Origin: Kordia algicida OT-1
Lineage (GTDB): Bacteria; Bacteroidota; Bacteroidia; Flavobacteriales; Flavobacteriaceae
Direction: 5' to 3'
Assembly: GCF_000154725.1 (NCBI RefSeq)
Contig: NZ_DS544873.1
Span: forward strand, 4,065,085 to 4,129,084
Length of the DNA stretch: 64,000 nucleotides
The notes under the pieces were generated by a model. That model did no database searches. It was not told the origin of the DNA and was given only the letters and a program-made list of their open reading frames with translations. Position numbers and translations under genes: made by a program. Positions 8,441-15,376 of the stretch are shown piece after piece (position 1 is the stretch's first letter; each line of letters starts with the position of its first letter).

Positions 8441-8685
8441 TACGTGTAAAAAACGTAGATTCTTTCAAATGATGCTTAAAACAGCTAACAAATGTTAGTT
8501 GCTTGAAATTCAGTCATTTGTATTTTTTTAAAATTACCGTTTAACGAAGAATTAAGTACATTTATCGATTCATCGAGTGTGTTTATCTAATTAAAAATCA
8601 AAAACAAGTCAAAGTATGTACTTTAGCATTGAGTAATTTTAGAAATCATTATAGTTGTTTCTTAAAAACATAGATAACAATTATT
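8441..8685. other. Gap between C39 gene and the insertion sequence
   Basis: 245 AT-rich bases with no coding potential seen. A small inverted repeat (CTAACA-AA-TGTTAG, 8482-8495 region) is the only pattern; it is too tight to form a normal hairpin. Confidence 0.4.
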
Positions 8686-8731
8686 TGACCCGTCCTAAAA
8701 AACCGTTACAGTTATTTAGGATTAAAAATAG

Positions 8732-9631
8732 TTAAAACACAGATAAGACAGCTGTCTTATCTGTGTTTTTTCTTTTATAGGTTTTTATGTTGACTTTATT
8801 TTGTTTGTGCATCTGTTCTGGAGTTAGCATTTGACATGATAAATGCGGTCTTTTGGTATTATAAACTTTAATACTCTGTTGTACTATTTTCTTCATTAGT
8901 TTGATGTCTATTTTAGAGGTGCCCATTAAAAACTCTTGTTTCAAGATTCCGTTGATTCGCTCTGCTACTGCATTTTGATATGGATCATAGGATTCTGTCA
9001 TACTACATTTAATATGACTCTTAGTTAATATTCTTTGATATTGATTACTACAATATTGTAAACCTCTATCAGAATGATGTATTAGCCTTTCCTTGGGATA
9101 TTTTCTGTTTTTAACAGCTTGCTTTAATGCTTTTATAGAACTATCTACTGCTAAGGTATTGGATAGATAATACCCAACGATCATCTTAGAATATGCATCT
9201 GTAATAAGCGATAAATACATGGGATTAGCTCGATTACCTACATAGGTAATATCTGCTACCCAAACTTGTTCTGGTCTGTTTACATCTAAATTCTCTATTA
9301 CATTGTTATGTTTTCTAAACCGATGATGAGAGTTAGTAGTGATATGATAGCTCCGCTTGGGTTTAATCAACATATGATTTGCCTTTAAAATAGCAAATAA
9401 ACGATCTCTGCCGACACCTAAACTACGTAAAGACTCTTGTAGAATATGATATAACTTCCTTGTGCCAATGCGTGGTTGCTCTATTCTAACAGATTGAACC
9501 AGCTCTATCACATCACTAGCAATACACTGTCGTTTCTCTTTTGAACGTATCGCTCGGTAATATACTTGCCTGCTTACCCCAAGTAACTCACAAGTAGATG
9601 AGATACTTTCTCTGTAATGTATTCTAAACAT
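8732..9631 (-). CDS. IS3-family transposase OrfB (DDE catalytic part)
   Basis: Catalytic half of the IS transposase, 299 residues. An HTH_21-like region (GTRKLYHILQESLRSLGVGRDRLFAILKANHM) precedes an integrase core with the DDE triad: Asp in WVADITYV, Asp in HHSDRGLQY and Glu in NAVAERINGILKQE. The active product is probably an OrfAB fusion made by -1 frameshifting at 9652-9658. The frame of orfB is open back through that site, as required. Confidence 0.95.
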   Translation of the reverse strand: MFRIHYRESISSTCELLGVSRQVYYRAIRSKEKRQCIASDVIELVQSVRIEQPRIGTRKLYHILQESLRSLGVGRDRLFAILKANHMLIKPKRSYHITTNSHHRFRKHNNVIENLDVNRPEQVWVADITYVGNRANPMYLSLITDAYSKMIVGYYLSNTLAVDSSIKALKQAVKNRKYPKERLIHHSDRGLQYCSNQYQRILTKSHIKCSMTESYDPYQNAVAERINGILKQEFLMGTSKIDIKLMKKIVQQSIKVYNTKRPHLSCQMLTPEQMHKQNKVNIKTYKRKNTDKTAVLSVF

Positions 9632-9636
9632 ATCGA

Positions 9637-10023
9637 TTACTTGGGTTTGGAGTTTTTTCTGATAGGAATATTAAACTCTTTTTCTGCTAAATCAATCATC
9701 ATATCAAACAAAATAGCTTTCTTGTCAGCACGCTCCGCCAGATGTTCTGCACGAGCCTTCTGCTTTTCTAACAGTTTGATTTTTTCTTCTAATTCTAAAA
9801 TCTTTTGTTCTGGAGTCTTTGTCATAGAAAGTGGAGTTTGATTATGCCAATCAAAGTTACCATATTTTTTTAACCAAGTTCTGATGGTAGATCCAGATTG
9901 TATACCATACTTTGATAAGACTTGTGAGCGTGTCAGTTTGCCCTGTTCAATCTCTTGAACTACTTGGAGTTTAAAAGATAATGAATAATCTTTTTGAGTA
10001 CGTTTTACATAATTTGTTTTCAT
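9637..10023 (-). CDS. IS3-family transposase OrfA (DNA-binding part)
   Basis: A 128-residue helix-turn-helix protein (LSFKLQVVQEIEQGKLTRSQVLSKYGIQSGSTIRTWLKKYG) followed by a leucine-zipper-like coiled coil (PEQKILELEEKIKLLEKQKARAEHLAER). In IS3 elements OrfA binds the terminal repeats and, alone, often inhibits transposition. The stop lies 5 bases before the orfB ATG. The slip heptamer is four codons before the stop codon. Confidence 0.94.
   Translation of the reverse strand: MKTNYVKRTQKDYSLSFKLQVVQEIEQGKLTRSQVLSKYGIQSGSTIRTWLKKYGNFDWHNQTPLSMTKTPEQKILELEEKIKLLEKQKARAEHLAERADKKAILFDMMIDLAEKEFNIPIRKNSKPK
9652..9658 (-). other. Programmed -1 frameshift site A AAA AAC
   Basis: On the minus strand the orfA frame reads AGA AAA AAC, so the slippery heptamer A AAA AAC is in exact register. 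A -1 slip leads into an open frame that runs without stop into orfB. This is the standard way IS3-family elements make the OrfAB transposase. Confidence 0.8.
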
Positions 10024-10079
10024 TACGCTTAAAATTTAGTGTAACGCTATTTCAGGACGAGACAATTTGTTAGAAAAAA

Positions 10080-10108
10080 GAGAGCGAGGCTTAACGTTCT
10101 CTTTTTTT
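10080..10108 (-). terminator. Hairpin terminator, possibly bidirectional
   Basis: GAGAGCG (10080-10086) pairs with CGTTCTC (10095-10101) with one G-U pair and an 8-base loop. A T8 run follows on the plus strand and a T6 run (10074-10079) on the minus strand. It is placed to end the small membrane-protein gene at 10115. Confidence 0.6.
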
Positions 10109-10114
10109 TATGCT

Positions 10115-10366
10115 TTATTTTTCTTTCTGGAGTAAAAATTTTATCAGTAATGATAAGATAATAAACAGCGCAACTTCTCCAACTAAAAGTAATAACCCTA
10201 CATTGAAGGCTATTTTTTGCACCAAAATAAATAGAAGTAATGCTAAAAAATATAACAATCCGCCGCTAAGGCTAGACATAAATCGTTCGGGATTGTCTTT
10301 ATAATCGAAATAATACCCGATGCCAATAAGTAGAATAGGCGAAAAAAAGAGCAGTGGTAATGACAT
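10115..10366 (-). CDS. Small membrane protein of unknown function
   Basis: An 83-residue protein with three predicted membrane helices (LPLLFFSPILLIGIGYYF; SSLSGGLLYFLALLLFILV; AFNVGLLLLVGEVALFIILS) and a short basic C-terminus. The polar loop DYKDNPERFMS separates helices 1 and 2. It is followed by a hairpin terminator. No family is recognised. The overlapping plus-strand ORF (10110-10304) lacks protein-like features and is taken as a shadow. Confidence 0.6.
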   Translation of the reverse strand: MSLPLLFFSPILLIGIGYYFDYKDNPERFMSSLSGGLLYFLALLLFILVQKIAFNVGLLLLVGEVALFIILSLLIKFLLQKEK

Positions 10367-10490
10367 ATTATAAATGTAAGACTATTTTTTAAATGTAGGT
10401 GCAATCAATAAAAATATGTTAAACATACTGTTATTCTGTATTTGCTATAATATTTTTGGTGTTGTATAAATTAACATTAAAAAAATCACA

Positions 10491-11141
10491 ATGAAAAAAA
10501 TTACATTTTTTGCATGTCTTTTGGCATTTGCTTTTGTAAACGCTCAGGATGGAGATAAAAACAGTTCGGATAAATTAACGTTTGCAAAAGGATCGCAATT
10601 CATTAATTTGAATTTGTCGGTAAATACAAGTACTTCAGATTTTGAAGGAACAACACAAACGCAGGAAGCTAAAAACTTTGGTTTTAATATAAATCCTTCA
10701 TACAGTTATGCCATAAGCGACAATTTTTTCTTAGGCTTAGGTTTGGGATATGGTCATAACAAAAGAGAAAATGAAATAAACGGCGCAGCTGATAATGAAG
10801 CGACCACTAACTCATTTCAAATATTTCCATATGTACGTTATTACAAAGGAATTGGAAAGAAATTAGCTTTTTTCGTTCAGGGAGAAACGCGTTATACAAA
10901 TTCTAAAAATGAAGTAAATAATCAAGATGCTAGAGAGACAAATACTTTGTTTTTTGGTGTGCGTCCAGGATTTGTATTTATGCTTAATAAAAACTTAGGG
11001 TTGGAAACTTCTATCGGAGCTTTAGGTTACACCACAAGTAACACAGACGACTTAGCAAATAATTCTGAAATTGATACCAACAGTTTCAATTTTTCTTTAA
11101 ATTCATCAAACTTACTTTTTGGGTTGAGTTACTATTTCTAG
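10491..11141 (+). CDS. Outer-membrane beta-barrel protein, copy 1
   Basis: A 216-residue porin-like barrel protein. The Sec signal peptide (MKKITFFACLLAFAFVNAQ) is followed by amphipathic strands (FINLNLSVNTSTSDF, FFLGLGLGYGHN, YVRYYKGIGKKLAFFVQGETRY) and ends with an aromatic strand (LLFGLSYYF), as outer-membrane proteins do. It is a tandem paralogue of the next gene, and the similarity extends into the promoter region (TTTGCTATAATATTTTTGGT). A -7-like box TATTTTTG is at 10451-10458. Function beyond an outer-membrane barrel cannot be stated. Confidence 0.85.
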   Translation: MKKITFFACLLAFAFVNAQDGDKNSSDKLTFAKGSQFINLNLSVNTSTSDFEGTTQTQEAKNFGFNINPSYSYAISDNFFLGLGLGYGHNKRENEINGAADNEATTNSFQIFPYVRYYKGIGKKLAFFVQGETRYTNSKNEVNNQDARETNTLFFGVRPGFVFMLNKNLGLETSIGALGYTTSNTDDLANNSEIDTNSFNFSLNSSNLLFGLSYYF

Positions 11142-11166
11142 AAAGAATTAAAAAAACATATTTAGC

Positions 11167-11206
11167 AAAACCGCAATTGTCTTAAAAGATAGTTGCGGTT
11201 TTTTTA
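11167..11206 (+). terminator. Rho-independent terminator after barrel protein 1
   Basis: AAAACCGCAA (11167-11176) pairs with TTGCGGTTTT (11193-11202) around a 16-base loop and is followed by T residues. Confidence 0.75.
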
Positions 11207-11309
11207 CGTTAAACTTTATTAAAAAAGTTTAAAAAGCTGTTAAACACACAATCAGATTGCTTTTGCTATAGTATTTTGGTAGCAACATTAAACATTAATA
11301 CCAATTATT

Positions 11310-11957
11310 ATGAAAAAAATTACACTATTTGTGTGTCTGTTAATTATTGCCTTTGTAAATGCACAAGATAACCAAAACCAAACGGACAAACTTACCTTTG
11401 AAAAAGGAACGCAGTTTGTAAATCTAAATCTATCGCTACGTTCAGATGCCTCAGATTTTCAAGGCACAACACAAGCGCAAGAGTCAAAAAACTTCGGTTT
11501 TAGTATAAATTCTTCGTATGCATACGCCATTAACAACAACTTATTTCTTGGCTTAGGTGTAGGATATTCTAAAAACACAAATGAATATACTGTTGGTGGT
11601 GTTTTGGAGAGTGAATCTTCAGGAGAATCATACCAAATATTTCCGTACGTACGTTACTATAAAGGAATTGGCGAAAAGTTAGCACTATACATTCAGGGAG
11701 AAGTACGCTATTCACATTTTGAAAATGAATTCAATGCTTTAAATGATAATACGTCAAATAATTTTTTCTTCGGAGTTCGTCCAGGAATTACATACATGCT
11801 CCATAAAAACTTGGCATTAGAGACTTCTATTGGCGCCTTAGGATATACAACATCAAAAATAGAAAGTAATCAATCGAATGCAGAAACTAGACGAAATGCA
11901 TTTGATTTATCATTAAATACTTCAAATGTCTTCTTTGGATTGAATTATTATTTTTAA
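11310..11957 (+). CDS. Outer-membrane beta-barrel protein, copy 2
   Basis: A 215-residue paralogue of the barrel protein at 10491. It has the same signal peptide type (MKKITLFVCLLIIAFVNAQ), the same strand pattern and the same aromatic C-terminus (VFFGLNYYF). The two share long runs such as YQIFPYVRYYKGIGEKLA against FQIFPYVRYYKGIGKKLA, so this is a tandem duplication that has diverged mainly in the predicted surface loops. It has its own promoter region with a near-copy of TTTGCTATARTATTTTGGT and its own terminator, so the two are probably separate units. Confidence 0.85.
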   Translation: MKKITLFVCLLIIAFVNAQDNQNQTDKLTFEKGTQFVNLNLSLRSDASDFQGTTQAQESKNFGFSINSSYAYAINNNLFLGLGVGYSKNTNEYTVGGVLESESSGESYQIFPYVRYYKGIGEKLALYIQGEVRYSHFENEFNALNDNTSNNFFFGVRPGITYMLHKNLALETSIGALGYTTSKIESNQSNAETRRNAFDLSLNTSNVFFGLNYYF

Positions 11958-11970
11958 AAACAATTTGCAA

Positions 11971-12093
11971 TTAATGACAACCGCAATCGTCTTTACCACA
12001 AGCTTTTGCGGTTTTCTTTTTCCAGAAAAATTTCTTTACGATAAAAGCAATTGCAATTAAAAATGTGATGCCAACTAAAATTTCCTGAATCAT
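11971..12093 (-). CDS. FeoB-associated Cys-rich membrane protein, 40 residues
   Basis: Minus-strand ORF from ATG at 12093 to TAA at 11971. It has an N-terminal membrane helix (EILVGITFLIAIAFIV), a basic stretch (KKFFWKKKTAK) and a C-terminal Cys/His cluster (ACGKDDCGCH). This is the layout of the FeoB-associated Cys-rich membrane protein family, which sits beside feoB in many Bacteroidota and Firmicutes. It begins 4 bases after the feoB stop, so it is the third gene of the feo operon. A role in binding or passing Fe(II) is inferred. Confidence 0.85.
   Translation of the reverse strand: MIQEILVGITFLIAIAFIVKKFFWKKKTAKACGKDDCGCH
11979..12021 (+). terminator. Terminator of barrel protein 2, inside the convergent mini-gene
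   Basis: AACCGCAA (11979-11986) pairs with TTGCGGTT (12006-12013), followed by TTTTCTTTTT on the plus strand. It reuses the stem of the terminator at 11167 and lies wholly inside the coding sequence of the FeoB-associated protein on the other strand. Confidence 0.55.
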
Positions 12094-12097
12094 ACGT

Positions 12098-14254
12098 TTA
12101 TTTTAAAAATTGATAGGCAATGAATCCTGCGACATACGCAATAATGGTCATTCCGAACAATTGAACCATTGGCCATTTCCAACCATTAGTTTCACGTTTT
12201 ACAATAGCGAGCGTGCTCATACATTGCATGGCAAACGCATAAAACAATAGAAGCGATATACCTGTAGCAAAAGTAAATACCTTTTTGCCTGAACTTGCAT
12301 GCACTTCCGATTCCATTTTGGCTTTAATAGTGTTTCCTTCTTCATCATCACCTTCGCTTCCAACACTGTAAATAGTTGCCAACGTTCCAATAAATACTTC
12401 ACGTGCAGCAAACGAACTTACTAAGGCAATTCCTATTTTCCAGTCGTAACCTAATGGTTTTATGACAGGTTCAATCGTTTTTCCGATGACACCAAGTATA
12501 GAGTTTTCCAATCGCAAAGCGGCAATTTCATCTTCAATCACAGCAGCTCTAAATTCGGGTGTTTTTTCAGCTATAGCTGAATTGATCTCTTGTGGTGTTA
12601 TGGTTTTTCCAGTTTCTTCAGCTTCTTCTTTTAGGCTTTCTTTATAGCGGAACATTTTATTTTGTAAGGAAACTTCTTGAATTTCATTAAAACCATTCTG
12701 CTCAACCGTTTCTGTGATGATATCTTCAGCGTTTTCAAACTTTTCATTCACACCAACTGACGCCAAAACCCATAAAATAATGGAGATTGCTAAGATAATT
12801 TTTCCAGCTTCAAACACAAATGCTTTCGTTTTCTCAATTACTGTAAATGCTACATTTTTAAACAATGGCACTTTGTATTTTGGCAATTCTACCACAAAAT
12901 AGGATTTGCTTTCAATCTTTAAAGTTTTGTGCAAAATATAAGCGGAAAGTAAAGCAACAGCAAATCCGATGATGTATAGTAACATCAATGTGATTCCTTG
13001 CCAATTAAAAAACCAAAATACACGTTCACTCGGAATAATGAGCGCAATAAGAATGGCATACACAGGCAATCGTGCAGAGCACGTAATAAATGGTGTGACT
13101 AAAATTGTGATGAGACGTTCTTTCCAACTTTCAATATTACGAGTTGCCATAATTGCTGGAATAGAACAGGCAGCACCCGAAATTAACGGAACGACGCTTT
13201 TTCCACTTAAGCCAAATCGTCGCATAATTTTATCCATTAAAAAGACCACACGACTCATATAACCACTTTCTTCCAAAATGGAGATAAAGAGGAATAAAAA
13301 GGCAATTTGTGGAATAAAAATGACAATTCCGCCCAAACCAGCAATGATTCCTTCGGCAAGTAAATCGGTAAACATTCCTGCAGGTAGTACGTCTTTTGTC
13401 CAATCTGCCAACGAGCCAAAAATTTCGTCGATAAAGTCCATCGGTACAGAACTCCATTCAAAAATCACTTGAAAAATAAGTAGTAATAATGCGCCAAAAA
13501 TGGCATATCCGAAGATTTTATGTGTAAAAATTCGATCGAGTTTGGTTTGTAAATCAGAAGCCTTTTCCTTGTCAACACGATACGATTTTTTGAGTGTATC
13601 ATTGATAAATTGATAACGAATAATAGTTTCGCGATGTTGTACTTTTTTAAGTTCTAATTTTGAAAGTGTACTGATTAACTCAGTGTTAGTAATGGAGTTT
13701 TGTTCAATTTTTTCTGCAGCAATACAACGTTCGGTAGAAAGTGAATTGTATGAAAGAATCGCTTCTTTAACTTCGTCAATTCCAGTTTGTAATTTGGAAC
13801 TGATGATGACAATTTTTGTATTTAAATCGGCTTCTAATTGCGGAATATCAATGGAAATTCCTTTTGCTTTCATCCGATCAGCCATATTAATAACTAACAA
13901 TGTCGGAATCTCTAAGTCTTTCACTTGCGTGAAAATAAGTAAGTTTCGTTTCAATTGTTCTACATCGGCAACAACCACAGCTACATCTGGAGAAAACTCA
14001 TTGGTTTCATCGTTTAAAATATCGATAGCAATCTTTTCATCAGCAGAAGAAGCATTCAAACTGTACGTGCCAGGTAAATCTAAAATAGTGGCTTTGTGCG
14101 TTTTGGAAAGTTTGCAAGTTCCTGTTTTTTTATCAACCGTAATTCCAGGATAGTTTCCTACTTTTTGGTTCAATCCTGTCAAATGGTTAAACAGTGATGT
14201 TTTTCCTGTGTTTGGGTTTCCTATTAAGGCTACTTTTATTGTTGAATCACTCAT
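12098..14254 (-). CDS. feoB: Ferrous iron transporter FeoB
   Basis: Inner-membrane Fe(II) transporter with an N-terminal GTPase, 718 residues. G-protein motifs: G1 GNPNTGKT (12-19), G2 in GITV (37-40), G3 DLPG (59-62), G4 NMAD (123-126). A helical guanine-dissociation-inhibitor-like segment follows, then two Gate (nucleoside-recognition) membrane blocks, seen in ILEESGYMSRVVFLMDKIMRRFGLSG and GAACSIPAIMATR and again in the C-terminal SSFAAREVFIGTLATIYSVG. Its start is 8 bases after the feoA stop. It is transcribed feoA-feoB-Cys-rich protein. Confidence 0.97.
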   Translation of the reverse strand: MSDSTIKVALIGNPNTGKTSLFNHLTGLNQKVGNYPGITVDKKTGTCKLSKTHKATILDLPGTYSLNASSADEKIAIDILNDETNEFSPDVAVVVADVEQLKRNLLIFTQVKDLEIPTLLVINMADRMKAKGISIDIPQLEADLNTKIVIISSKLQTGIDEVKEAILSYNSLSTERCIAAEKIEQNSITNTELISTLSKLELKKVQHRETIIRYQFINDTLKKSYRVDKEKASDLQTKLDRIFTHKIFGYAIFGALLLLIFQVIFEWSSVPMDFIDEIFGSLADWTKDVLPAGMFTDLLAEGIIAGLGGIVIFIPQIAFLFLFISILEESGYMSRVVFLMDKIMRRFGLSGKSVVPLISGAACSIPAIMATRNIESWKERLITILVTPFITCSARLPVYAILIALIIPSERVFWFFNWQGITLMLLYIIGFAVALLSAYILHKTLKIESKSYFVVELPKYKVPLFKNVAFTVIEKTKAFVFEAGKIILAISIILWVLASVGVNEKFENAEDIITETVEQNGFNEIQEVSLQNKMFRYKESLKEEAEETGKTITPQEINSAIAEKTPEFRAAVIEDEIAALRLENSILGVIGKTIEPVIKPLGYDWKIGIALVSSFAAREVFIGTLATIYSVGSEGDDEEGNTIKAKMESEVHASSGKKVFTFATGISLLLFYAFAMQCMSTLAIVKRETNGWKWPMVQLFGMTIIAYVAGFIAYQFLK

Positions 14255-14262
14255 AAATAGGA

Positions 14263-14490
14263 TTAAAGTACTTTTTCGATTAAAATTTCTGCGGCAGTAT
14301 TTTTTCTAATTGCGATATTGCTGCCATTAATCATCAAAAATAAAGGTCCGTTAAATAAGGTAGTTTGTATGAGTTCAACTTCATTTCCTGGCAAACAACC
14401 CATTTCTATGAGTTTTAGCGGAATTGTATCTACGGGAAAGTCAAGGATAACGGCTTTTTCTCCCTTTTGTAAATCGGCAACAGTTAGCAT
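14263..14490 (-). CDS. feoA: FeoA, SH3-like partner of FeoB
   Basis: A 75-residue cytoplasmic SH3-like protein (LTVADLQKGEKAVILDFPVDTIPLKLIEMGCLPGNEVELIQ...IAIRKNTAAEILIE). The MGCLPGNEV turn is typical of FeoA. It heads the feo operon. A minus-strand -7 box (TATTTTTG, 14519-14526) lies 29 bases before the start. Confidence 0.95.
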   Translation of the reverse strand: MLTVADLQKGEKAVILDFPVDTIPLKLIEMGCLPGNEVELIQTTLFNGPLFLMINGSNIAIRKNTAAEILIEKVL

Positions 14491-14518
14491 TCCTTTATTT
14501 AGATTAATTTTAAAGAAG

Positions 14519-14541
14519 CAAAAATAAGCTAAAAAGTTTAG
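14519..14541 (-). promoter_or_regulatory. feo promoter with small palindrome
   Basis: The minus-strand -7 box TATTTTTG (14519-14526) is followed upstream by the 13-bp palindrome CTAAA-AAG-TTTAG (14529-14541), which falls between the -7 and -33 zones. It could be an iron-regulator site, but it is short and AT-rich. Confidence 0.4.
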
Positions 14542-14568
14542 TTAGAAAATTTCCGCGTAGAAAAACCG

Positions 14569-15237
14569 TTATTCGTAGGATGCTTTTAACGTTTCAATGT
14601 CCTCAAGTAGCTTTTTGATGTCTTCTTCGTTTGTTCCGTCATAAAAACCACGAATGCGACGTTCTTTATCAATCAGCATAAAATTTTCGGTGTGCACCAT
14701 TCCGTAATCGTGATTTCCTTGCGATTTTACGGCCAAATATGATTTACGTGCTAAGTCGTAAATTTGTTTCTTATCGCCCGTAACCAAATTCCATTTTGAA
14801 TCAATCACACCTTTTTCAATCGCATAACGTTTTAATTGTGCAACAGTGTCAATTTCGGGAGTTACCGAATGTGATAATAGCATAATATCGTCGTTGTCAA
14901 GAATTTCCTTTTGGATGGCTGCCATGTTTTTTGTCATAATCGGGCAAATGGTTTGACAGGTTGTAAAAAAGAAATCTGCAACATAAATTTTGCCTGCATA
15001 GTCTTGCTGCGTCACGGTTTTGCCATTTTGGTTCACTAAAGAAAAATCATTTATTTTATGATATTTGGTTACATGTTGTATGGAATTGTCAACTAATTCG
15101 ACATTTACATTGGCAGGTTGATATATAGGAAGCACATTTTCCTTCTTTAAGGCAAAGTAGAAAGCTGTGACAATAATCGTAGACAAACAAGTCATTACGA
15201 TTGCGAAAAGTCTGTATTTTTTGAAGAATTCAAGCAT
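14569..15237 (-). CDS. SCO family protein (SCO1/SenC/PrrC)
   Basis: Thioredoxin-fold copper chaperone or redox protein of the SCO family, 222 residues from the ATG at 15237. An N-terminal membrane anchor (FAIVMTCLSTIIVTAFYFAL) places the domain in the periplasm. Copper ligands: CxxxC in TTCQTICPIM (94-98) and His182 in MVHTENFML. In family terms it helps assemble the Cu-A site of cytochrome oxidase. The frame is open 32 codons further upstream, but that extension has no signal or homology-like features, so the shorter start is chosen. It diverges from the M1 peptidase gene. Confidence 0.92.
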   Translation of the reverse strand: MLEFFKKYRLFAIVMTCLSTIIVTAFYFALKKENVLPIYQPANVNVELVDNSIQHVTKYHKINDFSLVNQNGKTVTQQDYAGKIYVADFFFTTCQTICPIMTKNMAAIQKEILDNDDIMLLSHSVTPEIDTVAQLKRYAIEKGVIDSKWNLVTGDKKQIYDLARKSYLAVKSQGNHDYGMVHTENFMLIDKERRIRGFYDGTNEEDIKKLLEDIETLKASYE

Positions 15238-15376
15238 TTGATGTCGTTTAACGGATATTTTTACTGTTCGTCGACTTATTTCGTTACTTTCGTCGAAAAA
15301 ACCGTGTGCAAATTTACGATTTTTATTTATCACAGTGAAAATTTCTTATATTGTCTGTCCCAAATCTAACTTAACT

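Larger units (their letters stand above)
8686..10064 (-). mobile_element. IS3-family insertion sequence, complete (1379 bp)
   Basis: The ends are imperfect 26-bp inverted repeats (8686-8711 and 10039-10064), both beginning TG and matching at 20 of 26 positions (shared cores CGTCCT and CGTTACA). A 3-bp ATT duplication flanks the element (8683-8685 and 10065-10067), as expected for this family. It carries orfA and orfB in the usual -1 relation with an A6C slip site. It sits between genes, breaks no visible ORF, and both reading frames are intact, so it may be active. Confidence 0.93.

Noticed and set aside
8482-8495. Palindrome CTAACA-AA-TGTTAG as a terminator or operator
   Set aside because: A 2-base loop cannot fold, there is no T run right after it, and no regulator is nearby.
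9617-9841. Plus-strand ORF across the transposase genes
   Set aside because: Ser/Ala/Phe-rich shadow of orfA and orfB, inside the insertion sequence.
10110-10304. Plus-strand ORF opposite the 83-residue membrane protein
   Set aside because: Asn/Lys/Ser-rich; the minus-strand frame has clean membrane helices and a terminator.
13683-14153. 156-codon plus-strand ORF opposite feoB
   Set aside because: Antisense to the FeoB GTP-binding domain, with no protein-like features.
15335-15376. GTG start for the M1 aminopeptidase
   Set aside because: It would put 14 polar residues before a perfect signal peptide that begins at the ATG at 15377.
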